Assembly (NCBI GenBank): GCA_020086605.1
Contig: JACBWW010000008.1
Location: forward strand, 25,495,441-25,559,440
Source of the DNA: Lanius collurio
Lineage: Eukaryota > Chordata > Aves > Passeriformes > Laniidae
DNA: 64,000 bases
Direction: 5' to 3'
A program made the translations under genes and the position numbers. Positions within the stretch are counted from its first letter, which is position 1. Every line of letters begins with the position of its first letter. Shown here one piece after another: positions 25,416-37,803 of the stretch. Below the pieces are notes generated by a model. The model had not been told where the DNA came from and did no database searches. It saw nothing but the letters and a program-made list of their open reading frames with translations.

Positions 25416-26173
25416 CCATGCCAAACATGTCTTTTATCCAGGCGGCATAAGACCGTCACCTTGTCTGTAATCTCCTCCATCTTCTGCTCTCCTTCTCTAC
25501 CTAAACTGATCACCTAATAAGACTTATATTTTGTTTCAGATCTGCAGAGAAGAAAGCACTGCTTCATCTTTCTATTATTGCCCTATAAATCTATAATCAC
25601 TACAAAAAAATTACCGAGAATATGTCCCAAGCCTTACCTTACCAAGTGGATTTTAGCATAAAGAATTATTTTGAGCAGATTTTTTTCTCTTTCCTCTCAA
25701 CTGACAGACAGTTCGCCCTATTCCTCTCCAGAGCTAAGGTTTTCAGGCTTCATTTATGCTATGTGTATTGAGCTCATTCATTTTCATATTTTTAGAATTT
25801 CATGATTGTAATTATGGCACATTAAAACACTTTTGACCTGGTTAAGGTTTCAATACTCGTAATGCTGCCTTTAAAAATTTTCTTATGTAGAGCAACTGAA
25901 TTCTTATAAAGAATTTAATCCTCAGAGGATTTTAAATCCTTCTGTCCTCCATAAATTTGAGCTTTATTTTGAAAGATGATTACTCAATTTTCAGACCATC
26001 AGAAATTTCTTCTGGATCAGGGCTCAAAATAATTTTGTATCCAAAACATAATGACATAGTCTCTACTACAATTTAAATACAGAAGTCAGGAGGAAAAACT
26101 AAATATCTCTTTAAACTCTCTGTTCTTTAAAACTGGAAAAAATAAATTGACATATATATGACTGCTAGACTAC

Positions 26174-26267
26174 CTTTAAGGGCTCCATCACTTCCAGCTG
26201 GAGAGCAAACTGACTGTGGTGACCTCAAGGAAAAAGACGCAGCATTCCTTATTGAAGGATCGCCATC
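26174..26267 (-). CDS. NIPBL: NIPBL exon 8, residues 259-290
   Basis: 94 bases between acceptor TTACTATAG and donor GTAGTCTAGC. It encodes DGDPSIRNAASFSLRSPQSV then CSPAGSDGALKG. Two SP sites lie in a Ser-rich context. The donor has T at +5 (GTAGT), weaker than its neighbours. It is one codon shorter than I recall for human (97 bases), which offsets the extra codon in exon 4. The last base begins the Gly290 codon completed in exon 9. Confidence 0.94.
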
Positions 26268-27098
26268 CTATAGTAATAATGATAAAAGAAGTTAACATTA
26301 TGAACAAAAACATCTGTTAAAATAAAAACTGAAATTAGTACATAAATTAATAAAATGGATTGGACAAAAAATATACAAGAAGTACTAGAAAAATATTTAC
26401 TTACATTCAAATCTGACTAGACTGACTAGACTGCTATTAGACTAGTATATAAAAAATGCTCCAATCAGAAGTAAGAATCTATAACCAGAACAGGGACACA
26501 AAAATAAATCTTTGTGCATGTTTTCTAGCTAGACAAGCACTTTTGGGTTTGCACTAAGATTCCATTTAGAACTTTTTGTTGCAGGTACTCATAATAGAGA
26601 AGAGCAGATATGTGTATTTATACAACACCATCTGAAAGAAACTGAGTTTAAAATGTAGATTTTTAAAACTTTGGTTTTTTTACTTAAAAAATTATCTAGA
26701 GTGCCATCTTGCTTTTATAGTTCAACAAAGTAACACATTGTATCTATATCCTCAGCATACAGAAATCAGGACTGAACAGAATCTCTAGTAGTCCCATTAC
26801 AGCAGCTGAGTTAGTCTCAAGTAAACACAGCTGGAGTGATTTTAGCTTGTAAGAGTTAAACAGGAAACAACTCAATGGCACTATGAAGCACTTCCCCAAC
26901 TGCTCAAAAGCAATTAATAATTTCAGACAAACTTTTTCATAATATAATACTAATTGCAATATAATTATGCCCACTCTCTATTTTTAGCAATGTAAATGTG
27001 TATTTTTTACCCCCACACTATCCTTACATAAAATATAAAACTCACTATTCCAATTTCCATTCAGAGTTTTACAAGGGTTTTTACAATGCTTCTGTGAA

Positions 27099-27112
27099 GC
27101 CCTCTGCTGGTC
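27099..27112 (-). promoter_or_regulatory. CTCF-like motif in intron 7
   Basis: The minus strand reads GACCAGCAGAGGGC, which fits the CTCF core (CCAGCAGAGGGC). One motif match is weak evidence; binding is not shown. Confidence 0.3.
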
Positions 27113-27453
27113 ACGACTACTCATTCAGGAAATGCCCTACCTAAATTTCAATTTTCCCACTTCAACTACTGTTTGTAATACAGCATCTATAAGAATGTTT
27201 GGGGAAAGGAAAAACAAACAAATTCTGTATCTTTGAATAGAAGATTTCTATAATTATAACCAAATTCTAAAAAGGTCATTATTCCAAAAAGTACAGCCAT
27301 ACAAACAAAGAAAGTCTCCAAATAAGTTCTGTGGTTATTTCATGTTTCCTAATTAAGATGGTTACTTTGGTACCTAACATTATAATGTGGCCCTTGTTGA
27401 GGTATTTGGATACAGTGGATACAGGCAATTTTTTCACATAGCCTTTTCTTTCC

Positions 27454-27475
27454 TTTTTTTTTTTTTTTTCCCCCC
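27454..27475. repeat. T16-C6 homopolymer tract
   Basis: Sixteen T followed by six C on the plus strand, in intron 7. Confidence 0.85.
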
Positions 27476-30226
27476 ATTGGAATTATCTGTCTGACAAATA
27501 CTTTTTAGCCTTTTGACCAATATCAACCCAATTAATAGACTGTTAGAAGATTTAATTGTAATTATGTTTTTACATGTCTGCATGAAAAAAATCAGCATAC
27601 AGCAGTGAGAAAGAAAGCTAATTTGCTATTTCAAGGAGATAGAAGCCTGCATAGACGCACAACTACACAGCCCCTCTGACAATGGCCAAACAGCCAATTT
27701 CCACATGTGTAGCTGTAGACTGGGCCATTTAAAGACTGTGCCTTGTTAAGGGGGAGATAACACTGCTAAGGGAAAAGAAAAGATTTTTAAGCTTATGGAC
27801 TTCAGGTGATTGCAACTCAAAGAACACAAATCCATGAGAAATTAGATTTCATCAGTTTCACCATCTATAGACACTTACAAAATAATTATATTTGAGTTTT
27901 TTTCTTTACATTCACAGCACGATAAATCTAAAACTTACACTGTGATGTTAATTACATTTATTTTTGCAAAAGTGTTGGGAAAAAGAGTTGTTGCCTTGTG
28001 AGGAAATCCTCATGGGCAAAGGAGTGTAATAGTCAGATCAGCACAATAAAATGCATTGCATATTAAAAGTCTATGATATTATTTTAAGTGAGACTGAATT
28101 GATATAATACTAATTTACTCATTTAGCTACCACACTGAAATTATGGAACTGATACTTTTTTCCCAGACTGATTTTTCTTTGACTTGTAATAAATCTCAAA
28201 AAAACCACCCCAAAATATTGAAAAATAAGCTTAGTAACTTCTTATCAGGTACATTTCATTAGGTCAGCAGAGGACCTTCAACCATGATTGTCAAAGACAC
28301 AGGCAAAGACAACTTTCACTAAATTTACTAAACAAACTAACTAGCTATATATGACATTTTGGGTAGAGATGTCATTCCTACCAAAGCTGACAAATTTTCA
28401 GAAATGTGTGTTTACACTTTCTTAGTTTGAAGCTTCACCAAACTAAATTCTTGGAATGCTCTCAAGTTTACAAAAAATTGTCCTTAAATTGAGGGAATAT
28501 GTACTAAGCCTTTAAGGGTATCATTGCTGATTTTGTATTTCAGAGATACAAAATGTTCCGTTAACTACTATCTTTTTTAAAGCAATAAAATCCTAAAATG
28601 TATAAAAAGAATTGAAGTTCTTGAGTTTTATGATTCTTAAAATACTCATTCATAAAGATCTTTTCCAAAGCAGAAAAGGCTGCAACATTATGATTATCGT
28701 TCATACATAGATGCAAAACTTTAATCCAAATTCTTCAAATTGTTTCTGCATGATAGCTTCTAAATTCAGCTTTTAAAGGTATAATTACAAATGAAACACA
28801 GGTAACACACATGAACCATTTAGAAAGTGCACAAAAGGATAAAAGTGCAAGTTCACATTTACTGCTATTATGTCTAGTATTTCTCCAAATACAAATAGAT
28901 CAGTCAATGAGGATGTACTATGTTTTCATAATCTGTACATTTTGAAATGAGTTTATTACCTTAGTTTTCAAGAATTAGGATGTGGTTGCATTGCTTGGAT
29001 CACAAAATTAGGGATGAATATTTTAACATGCTTATTCATTAAAAATACAAAGTAAGTTACCCTAATACAAAAGTTTACAAAAAAGCATTTTTAACCATTA
29101 ACTAAATTCTGCTAACTGCCTTACCAAAACCAAGATTCTCTTGATAGTGTCCATTTAATATAGTTGGAGGGATATCTGTACATCTAAAGCCAAGAATATT
29201 ATCCTACTTAAAAGAATTTGCAACACTGAAGCAAAACAGAAAAACATCGGATGACTGTGTATTATGATAGATTCTTTCATTACAACACTCTTTTGTCTGA
29301 GATACTACTTCTTAGCAAATATTTTTAACTACCATAATAGAGATATTTGAGAGAAAAGCAAGATGAAAAATAAAAGTAATAACCTTTTTGAGTTCTACTG
29401 TATTAATCCCTACAGAGGATTTAGGGAGTCTGTTTTTTTGTAAGCCAAATTTAACACACACACAACCACACAAAAAATAGAGGCCTGCTTCCTGCTTCTT
29501 AAGATTTAGATGAAAAAATAAATTGAAACTTAAGGGCTCCCTGTTTATGACATGTACACAGACTGCATGCCAAACTCGCAAAAAACAATCTTGACCAGTT
29601 TCATCTACAGGATGAAATGCTTAGGAAAAAAATGAATCAGTAGTTCAAAAAAAGTGGGGAAAAGATGTGAGGCCTTTTTCCTTTAGATTCAGGATTTCAG
29701 AAGGAATTTCTCCCACATGAAACAAATTCATTAAGGGAAAGCATCCTCAAAAGAAACTAGGCCATAAAAGCATGTAAGAGACGAGCAAGAAAAAATCTCT
29801 ATCTTTGACAACACTACTATATTATCCAGTAGTTTGCTCAATTATGTCAAATTGACAGTTACATGCATTGCCAGAGACATAACTACACACCTACTTAGAA
29901 CCTAGATTGCTTGCATTAACATATTACTACAGCAGCTCTAGAGAAGCACTACCATATCTTAAAGTTAAGTCACTTATGCAATTATGTAAAGACTTTTTAC
30001 TTTTCCGAATTTCATCAGAATTCATGTTACCAACAGTTGCAAAAGAAAGAGTGATTTAAAAAAAAAATTAATTGCACATGTAGAATTTGCACTGTTGAGT
30101 CTCCACATCTGAAATTGAAATCTATCTTAAATGGTTTTATCCGTCAACAAAATCATAAAAAATCTGACTTGTAAGGCAGTTAAACACACATTTGCTTTAT
30201 CATAAGAAACAGATTTTTTAACATAC

Positions 30227-30387
30227 ATCACTACTGAGTCTGTGCACCATCTGTAGGTAGTCTTCATTTGAGCCATGTCTAGAATTATCAGCATGATGAT
30301 TAGCTGAATTTCCAGACAACTGACTTGAAACTTTATTTTCATGGAGATTCCTCATCCCAGCTGTGACAATGGGACTGGATACAGAAG
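30227..30387 (-). CDS. NIPBL: NIPBL exon 7, residues 205-258
   Basis: 161 bases, acceptor TAATGTTTCAG, donor GTATGTTAAA. It encodes ASVSSPIVTAGMRNLHENKV, then SSQLSGNSANHHADNSRHGS and NEDYLQMVHRLSSD, ending exactly on a codon boundary. Polar and His/Asn/Ser-rich, it is disordered by composition, apart from a short YLQMVHRL stretch that could form a helix. Length equals human exon 7 as recalled. Because exons 7 and 8 meet on a codon boundary, skipping exon 7 (161 bases) would shift the frame. Confidence 0.96.
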
Positions 30388-31394
30388 CTGAAACATTAAA
30401 AAAGTAAGTAACTGTACTGATCCACTCACAAGTCATGAACTTGAAAAGTTTCAGAGAAAACACCCTAACAGTGGATATTAAAAAGTTAGATGCAAGAAGT
30501 CTGGAGGCTGAACAAGAATCCAACTTGCTACAAATACCTTGATTAAAAATAGATTACCTAAGATTTTTCAAAAGGATTAAAAATCTTAATTCCATGTATA
30601 AATTAGCCAAGTTTCTCTCCATATCTATTCTAATTACAGTATCCTCCTTACTGATTACAGAAAATTTTGTTTACTTCTATGTAATTTGAATTCACTACCT
30701 TAGTAACTTTCAACATATTCATGAGACATACAACATTACATATAAAACAGCTGTATATATATCCTAAGCACAATGTTAAACTTTAAGAAAAAAGAATCCA
30801 ATAGAATTCTACCTATCAACAAAGAACTGCCCTAGATACTTTAATAATAAAGTTCATGGGTTCAAGATTGTTTTTAGGCAAGGGAAGAACAAAGAAATCC
30901 ATTTGTTCTGAAGGTCATCTTTGCCATTTATTGCATACCTTCAGCAATAACTCTAGCCAATTTAGAATTAATCTGACACTAAAAAGGGTCAGTAAGGCTA
31001 AAGATTCTTCCAGCAAAACTCAACTTTTCATTGGCAGAAACGAGGTTTTCCCTAGTACATGTAAGTGATTCTCACAGCTAACAAATACAATTTTTGGGTT
31101 GTTCACATTTTTTTTATTGTCATGTATACAGGACAGTAGTGCAAACTGGATACAAGTAGAGGAGCATTGAAACATGAATGTGTTTTTCCTTTTCTTCTTC
31201 TCTTTTATTTAATCTTTTAAAAACAAAGTAGATACTACCACTCTACAGCCAGAAAAGCTAAGATTAAATATACCTGCCTCAAACATCTACATTAAGCATG
31301 TAACTCCTTCAAAGAAATTAGAAACCCATAAAACATGCACAGGAAAGTAAAGCTGACATGAAATAAGAGAATAAAATAAACATCACAGACTTAC
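30388..31394 (-). other. NIPBL: NIPBL intron 6
   Basis: A 1.0-kb intron, donor GTAAGTCT, acceptor TTAATGTTTCAG. AT-rich, no element or gene recognised. Confidence 0.92.
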
Positions 31395-31546
31395 CTTGCT
31401 GCATTTGAGGATGAGCTGTATAACTTGGAGGATGTGAATACGGCATGTATCCTGCAGGGCTTTGAGGAGCATATGGACTAGGCACTGGACTGTTCTGTTG
31501 TGCCAAAAATCTGTTGCCAGAGCTTGTCTGTGGTGGCACAAACCGG
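31395..31546 (-). CDS. NIPBL: NIPBL exon 6, residues 154-205
   Basis: 152 bases, acceptor TTCTTTTTAG, donor GTAAGTCT. It encodes RFVPPQTSSGNRFLAQQNSP, then VPSPYAPQSPAGYMPYSHPP and SYTAHPQMQQ. The segment is rich in Pro, Ser, Tyr and Gln and has no predicted fold, typical of the NIPBL disordered N-terminal third. Length matches human exon 6 as recalled. The open frame continues past the donor into the intron for about 25 codons; that extension is not NIPBL and the canonical donor defines the exon end. Confidence 0.96.
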
Positions 31547-33141
31547 CTAAAAAGAAAACAAAATTGAAAAACTGTTTTTAAAAGTTGAACTAGAAAATGT
31601 AGACAAATTCATTATTTCTTTTGGAAATCATACCTTCAGAACATGACAATTTATTCAAGATAAAAAAAGTCCACAACACAAACTTCCTTCAAAAGCAGTA
31701 TTTTAAGCTGTCTATACTTTCCTAACTGTAAATTCTACTTAAGAGTCAGAAGATAATAAAAAGCATTCATAGAATCTCCACCTAGGAAAAGAAAACAATG
31801 ACACAAATATGTATGGAAATTAGATCAGCAATTTCCAAAAGTTAATCTCAGAAATTTGAACAAAAGTGACAGCAATTTAATCAACAATTTGGTCACTAGG
31901 AGTAACAAGGAGCCATTCACTCGCTCTTTGCTTTACAGTAAGATTTCAAATAACTCCACCTAACAGAACTATACTGCCAAGATACAGGAATGTGATAGGC
32001 AGTAAGGCAGGACTGGACCAGAGTCCACTGAATAAAACTCTCTCTTTCACTGTCTTTATCTCAAACTCATTCTACAGACAGGAAGCCATAAAAATAACAT
32101 TGACTTGTGGCAGTAATACATGTACATTATTACTTACATTCTTATATTAGCTTCTCAAAATTAAAATAACCAAATGAATACAAGAGCAAGTACATTACAT
32201 GTTTTCATAACCCTCAGTTCTAAACAGGAACTCCATGAAGGTAAGCTTCCATAGAAAGGAACAGCAAAGTACTTAACACAAGGATTTCAAGAAAACTTTG
32301 TACTATTCACCGTAATATTCGCAACTCCAAAAATCTTTTTAGATATCTCTTTTAGATATAAAAGTCAAGAAGTGTACTGGTTGTTGTGAAGATACAGAAC
32401 ATTGTGAAGATAGTTAACATTTGCCAGTTACAGTAACTTGAAGTGAAACCTGAAATCAGTTTATTTAATAATGATATATAATAACTGAAGATGGGATCTG
32501 CCAAAGCCCAGTACTTGGGTTGAAACTACATGCAGAACTCTCTCCTCTAGTCCAGACTGCTTTAATATATTAATAAAAGCCTAAATTATAGGTAGATGCT
32601 ACACTCAAAAACCTAAAAACCCAGAAATCTGATGAGGATGCTCCTGGAAGATTGGCCACACTATTGGACCTATCTTTCTGCAAGAAGCCTTTTGTATACC
32701 TATTACAGCAGTACTCATACTTTTACACATGTTCTTTCCCACCATTCTGCTAAACCAGTACTGGGACATGCTGGAACACACCAGTCTTATTTTCTCCTAT
32801 CCTTTTGCCTCCAGCCTCAGCCTCTGATATGGGTAAAAGACAACCAGAGGGTAACAGGAGGCAGAGGGACTCCTTAGGCAGGGAAGAAAGCTTGGCCAAG
32901 TTACAGGATGGAGAGAGAGAGAGAGAGAAGAATTCAGCAAGAATCCTTGGAATAAAAGGATTAGTTCACTGACAGAAAGATATTTCTTTGTGTATTAAGA
33001 AACTAACCCCACTGTCAGAAAAATGCAAAATTTGTCATAACACCGATCATCTTCCTCTTACATACTTGCTACAATTGGCTGTCAGTGTAGGAAGAACTTA
33101 CAGTTCACTCCCCTCCCACTCCACTTAAAAGAAAGGATTAC
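31547..33141 (-). other. NIPBL: NIPBL intron 5
   Basis: A 1.6-kb intron, donor GTAATCC, acceptor TTCTTTTTAG. It contains a GA microsatellite at 32911. A plus-strand open frame at 32632-32877 has no family resemblance and is not called. Confidence 0.92.
32911..32928. repeat. (GA)9 microsatellite
   Basis: Nine perfect GA units on the plus strand in intron 5. Confidence 0.92.
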
Positions 33142-33241
33142 CTGGAAGGGCTATGTGAGATAGTGGTTTGTTGATAATTGGAAGATGCAGGACTACCACG
33201 CATGGAATTCTGAGAAATATTAAACTGCGACATCATCATCC
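33142..33241 (-). CDS. NIPBL: NIPBL exon 5, residues 121-154
   Basis: 100 bases, entered after TTTTAATAG and left at CCTTCCAG before GTAATCC. It encodes GMMMSQFNISQNSMRGSPAS followed by SNYQQTTISHSPS, a low-complexity Ser/Gln/Asn-rich start of the long disordered region. The length equals that recalled for human exon 5. The last codon (Ser154, AG plus C) is split with exon 6. No domain is visible; SP dipeptides could be proline-directed phosphorylation sites (inference). Confidence 0.95.
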
Positions 33242-36200
33242 CTATTAAAAAAAAGATAGCAGCATTACTTTTCACACATTTCTTTCTCAATCAATGAAGT
33301 ATCTCATTCCAAAATTTACTATATACAATGAGATTATAAACTTTAATAAGATTATAGAATTTACAGACAATAAGATCATTTAACCACAACTGTTAAAAAA
33401 ACATTAGAAACTACCAAATTCATGTATGATGTCCATTTCACATCATGACATAAAACTGTGTTTCCTAAAGTTGTGTTAATTCAATTTCAAATATTAACGG
33501 TAGTTTCTTCACCTGTTCCTTAGAGCTTCCTAAGTCAAAACCTAGTAGTAAAGACAAACATTTTAAGCTAGGACATATATTCAGCACCCCAGGCTGGTGT
33601 GTACAATACTTGTTGTGCCAACAAGCAAAAGATTTGGCAGATTCACAAGTCAGAAGAACAGTAAAAACTTATCTTCCTTCAGTTGTTGGAGCAAATATAG
33701 CAATCAGTCATCCTGGGCTGAGTGCTTCAAGATATTCCCACTGCTCCAATAATATTTAGCAGTCTCTTCCTACCCAGAGAAAAAAGCTTTTGACTCTACC
33801 TCCACTAAGCATAGAAGGAATGTTATCAAAGAAGGTGCTGAAATATTTCAGAAGCAAAGCAAAACCAATATCCCAGATGTGGCTCCCACAGCTTGTAGAT
33901 AACCACAGTCATGTTTTGGAAGTTCAGGTGTCAAACCAGCTGGCAAGCCACATGTACATGCTCTTGAAACTAATTTAAGAGGTATTTGGAAAATGCCCTA
34001 AATTTGGTTGAACTTTCAGTCAGTCCTGAAGATGTCAGTCAGCTGGGTTAGATGATCATGGTAGGTCCCTCACAACTGAAATATTCTCTTCTATTCTGTT
34101 CTGACTCACATCACTATAAAGGAGAATTTAAAGGAATCTTTTTTTCCCTCTCTTCAACACAGAAATAAAGAATACCTTAACAACTACATGACACTTCCTT
34201 TACACAAAAATGTAAATGAATTTGAAGTTATTTTAGTTACAGAATTTCATGTCTTACAGCTAAAGTGTGTCAGAACTCATGAACACATAGTACCTTGGGA
34301 TGCCAAAGCATGTGATCTACAGCCACAAGGTAGAAGCTCATTCATAGTACAAGTATCTTAGACAGTTATACAAAAAGTCTCCAATATAAAACTGTGGGAA
34401 GATTTTTGTTAATCCTATAGTTGCTATCATCAATTTCAATTATTACAATAACCACATGTGCAAAACTAGTTCCAGAAACCTTCCCTGCCATCCTCTTTTC
34501 TCCTCTACTTTCTCCAGCAGAGATAGAGATAATCCCACAAGAATTAAGCTATTACTACCTCCCAGTAGGTGGTAAATGCTGCATTCCATGTACTTGAGCA
34601 CACTAAAACTGGTCCTCAACAAGAGTTAAAGTCCTGTGTTGTGCTGAAAAAAGTCAGATACTTCCATACCTCAATATAGCATACATTTCACTGTCTGGAG
34701 TAACAGATGGGGACTCCTCAACTTCTACAAAATTTGTTTAAATGGATACTGGTTACCTCACATAGAGGCAAGTGAACATGAAATCCCAGGGATTTTTTTA
34801 ATGCTGGAAGCACTACCCAGCATGCCCACTGCCCCCTCACCCCTCAGTGCCACTCTCAATACAGCCAGGCACAACATTTCATCTGAACAACTAACCTTAA
34901 CACCCCTGTACAGAAAGCTGACATAATGTATCCATATCAGCATGAACTATATAGACAAAGTTTCAACTTCATACCTAAAGTACAGAGTGCTCTTTTCAAG
35001 GACTTTAAAAAGATATCTATTTGTTTTCTCCTCCCTAATTTAAAGCATGCTTTGAACCACAGATGTGGTGACTTTTGTTTAAAACGAATGATGGAAAACA
35101 TATAATTAATTTTCTAATATAATTTTTAAAAATCTACTAATTAACTTAATCTGTGATGGATAGAGATAGCTCTCACTTCTCTATCTCTGTTATGGATGGC
35201 AAGGGTAGGCCCAGTCCAGGTAACTTAAAAAGAAAAAAAAACAAAAGAAAAAAACCAAAACAAAACTAAACACCTCCCAACAACCAAAAAACAGGTTTTC
35301 CAAAGTTTACAGACAGATAATTGTATACATGATAATGATGTAATGAGAAAGAACTAAAAATAAGCCCCAAAAATTGGGTCTAAAAGGGATTTGAAATTAG
35401 TCTGGGGCCATTAGCTTTACAATATCTTCTTTTACTTTTTCACATTGTTGCCATATTACTACATAGCACTGACAAAACATCATCCTAGTACAAATATTAC
35501 TAGAATGAGATTCCTTACATACACTCCCAGTCTTCCTACAATTTTCCTTCTTATAAAAAAGCAATATGCGTAAATCCATTTTAGCATTCCTATCAAATGG
35601 CAAAGAATGCACTTCATAAAATCATAACTCAAGGTTACATAAAAATTCTTCAGCAACTAAACTGTATTATAACAGCATACATGCTTAAGTTAGGATAGCT
35701 CAACAACAGGTGATTTTTCAGTGACATATATACTCTTATTAAAAGTGCACATGTGAAGTTTTTTCCTTTTACAGGCAAAAGTGCACTTGAGTTCCTGTAT
35801 AAATGTAAAAAAATTATTGAAGCAATTGACATTTATGGAAAGATGCATAATGTTTTAGTTCCCAAAATTCACAAACAGCTTAAAGCTGTAGAGCATCACA
35901 AGTTGCTAAAATGAGGAATGGCAGGGAGGAGCTGTTAGGATGCCTCATTCAACCTTATTCATAACTCCTGAACTGTTAAGAATTCTCACTGCAATGATAT
36001 GCTATAATCATACAGATTTTCAGTAAGATCAACACATACTTTTTCAACTCCAATTATTTACTAAGACAAACACATGAACCTAGGCATAAAGAATTCAAAA
36101 TAATTTTTTTTTAAAATAAAATCTAATTACTTTATCCCACAGATTAAACTATGAGGCGAAATAAAACATTATTTAGAAAAAAAACTGGTAGCTTTTATTT

Positions 36201-36383
36201 TCCTTCTTTTTACAATACAGTTGCTCTTAGAAGACATTAAGGTACATAGCTTTAAATCACTATGAAATAGAAGGCAAGGCATGAATACAAGAGTTGTGCT
36301 CCGTACATATTTATGGTTAATATCAGTCCCCTAGATTTACAGAACAACATAAAATTAATCAGTAGATAATCAAAAATCCTTAC
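33242..36383 (-). other. NIPBL: NIPBL intron 4
   Basis: A 3.1-kb intron, donor GTAAGGATT, acceptor TTTTTAATAG. It contains one CR1 3' tail at about 33.97-34.1 kb and an A/C-rich low-complexity patch at about 35228-35293. Otherwise unremarkable. Confidence 0.92.
33965..34105 (+). mobile_element. CR1-type LINE 3' tail
   Basis: The plus strand carries GGTATTTGGAAAATGCCC, then GGGTTAGATGATCATGGTAG and GTCCCTCACAACTGAAATAT, ending in ATTCTcTTCTATTCTG repeats. This matches the 3' end of an avian CR1 subfamily (TAGATGATC..AGGTCCCTTCCAACTG with ATTCT repeats). Old and diverged; the 5' boundary is uncertain. Confidence 0.68.
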
Positions 36384-36514
36384 CGCTTTGTACCCCGTAT
36401 CTGTTTTGCATGCTTTTCTCCCTGAAAACATTAGGATTCCTTGCCAGGATAGCCTGCAGCAAGACTGGTATATCTCCCTCTGGATCATCACTGCCAAGGT
36501 TATCTTTCAACTCT
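36384..36514 (-). CDS. NIPBL: NIPBL exon 4, residues 77-121
   Basis: 131 bases between acceptor ACAATTCCAG and donor GTAAGGATT. It encodes ELKDNLGSDDPEGDIPVLLQ, then AILARNPNVFREKSMQNRYG, and ends one base into codon 121. This is the end of the structured N-terminal segment. By memory the human exon is 128 bases and reads RYVQSG where this one reads RYGVQSG, so a one-codon glycine insertion near residue 117 is likely. The frame is unaffected. Exon 8 is three bases shorter than the human exon and restores the cumulative numbering. Confidence 0.95.
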
Positions 36515-37637
36515 CTGGAATTGTGGAAGTAAGCAAATAAAGAGGCAAATGCATTTTCAAATTATAAGAAACTATGAGTCAAGTAAAAAAAAAAAACAAC
36601 CAAAAAAACCAAAATAAAAACCAAAACCAAAATGAAAGAAGACAATTTACTGTTAAAATATAGGAAAAATCAGGTCTGCAAAGCACTGCTTCCTGCCTCT
36701 AGATTTTTCACTCCCTTCTTAAAGGAATGGCAGAAGAAATATTCCTCCTAGTCCTCACAGTCATTTTCTATTACTCAACTCTTACATATATGTGGCTGTC
36801 AGTTTCAGACAAGAAGCTTCTTAGGCCCATTTTTACATCATAATCTTCTCTATAACAGAATGCTTTGGCATATCATCAAGAATGTATTATTGTAGAAGTG
36901 AAAATAATATAAGCATGAATGTATAACATTCACATTTCAACTCAATGCTTTGAAAATCTTTTTATTTAGAAAAGGGGAAACTGGCATATCTTTGAGATCA
37001 CAGGATTCCCTCTGAACCATAAGGAAATGTAATGGATTTTTTATAAATGCATCCGTGCACTCACTTCTTGTTTGCTTTGAGGACTTTTAAAAGCTAGTTC
37101 CACTTGAACAAAACAATTGATTAGAACATGTAGGAAAACGACAGGGTTGTCAACATAAAACAATTCAAAGGACACCAGGGAGAAATAAAAAAAAATAATA
37201 AAAGAAGAATACATTAGCATACTTGATGTCTCATTTGTTAAAATACTTAAGTTCAATACCTAATCAGAACTGACACAGGTGTCAAAAATTTTCTTTTGGG
37301 CATGCAATTTGTCTGTGCACATTAGTGACTGACGTGGAACACAAATTAGTATTGCACAATCAACACCATGGTGTCTGCACTCATTACTAGCAAGAAAGGA
37401 GTAAGCATCAGATCTATAAAATCATCCCTACAGTTATGCATAAGGGCTGCTGAACAATTATTAATGTTGTCTGACTGAAACACTTGATTCTTATATTGCA
37501 GCCACCTGCAAAGTGAGCCTAATGAAAAATGTGCATGTTCTAATTTTCATATTCTCGCAAACATCCTTCTCAATCCAGTCAGTTTTGATTTCAAGGAGTA
37601 AAGATGGTGATGTGATGTAGAAGTTCAAAATACATAC
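36515..37637 (-). other. NIPBL: NIPBL intron 3
   Basis: A 1.1-kb intron, donor GTATGTAT at 37637, acceptor CACAATTCCAG at 36515. An A/C-rich low-complexity tract lies at about 36588-36635, close to the acceptor and therefore T/G-rich in the pre-mRNA. No element recognised. Confidence 0.92.
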
Positions 37638-37803
37638 ATGTGATCTGTTGACACCTGATTGAGACTGTGGACGAGCTGTGAAACCAGATTTTCATCCCTG
37701 CAAGCCAGAAGGCAGTTCACCTCTTCAGCTATCCGTCCATTGAAAAGCAGGCTTTTTGTTGTGGTGGCAGGTAAAGGTGACGGAAGAGGCAGCTGGTTCA
37801 AAA
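37638..37803 (-). CDS. NIPBL: NIPBL exon 3, residues 22-77
   Basis: 166 bases. The acceptor CTGTTAACAG ends at 37804, and the exon ends with two bases of codon 77 before donor GTATGTAT. Joined to exon 2 it reads through LLNQLPLPSPLPATTTKS and LLACRDENLVSQLVHSLNQ, both recognisable NIPBL N-terminal sequence. The segment is mixed hydrophobic and helical, unlike the disordered stretch that follows, which suits its known role in the N-terminal MAU2-interaction region. Phase 1 entry and phase 2 exit match exon 3 of the human gene, which I recall as also 166 bases. Nothing is broken. Confidence 0.96.

Larger units (their letters stand above)
16579..26173 (-). other. NIPBL: NIPBL intron 8
   Basis: A 9.6-kb intron, donor GTAGTCTAGC at 26173 and acceptor TATTCTAG at 16579. 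It carries a plus-strand CR1 fragment (19017-19600), a minus-strand CR1 fragment (about 25.1-25.4 kb), and A-rich/pyrimidine-rich patches near 16.83 and 17.1 kb. The longest open frame (23610-23936, minus) has no family resemblance. Nothing else was recognised. Confidence 0.9.
26268..30226 (-). other. NIPBL: NIPBL intron 7
   Basis: A 4.0-kb AT-rich intron, donor GTATGTTAAA at 30226, acceptor TACTATAG at 26268. It contains a T16-C6 tract at 27454-27475 and one CTCF-like motif at 27099. No transposable element or gene was recognised. Confidence 0.9.
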
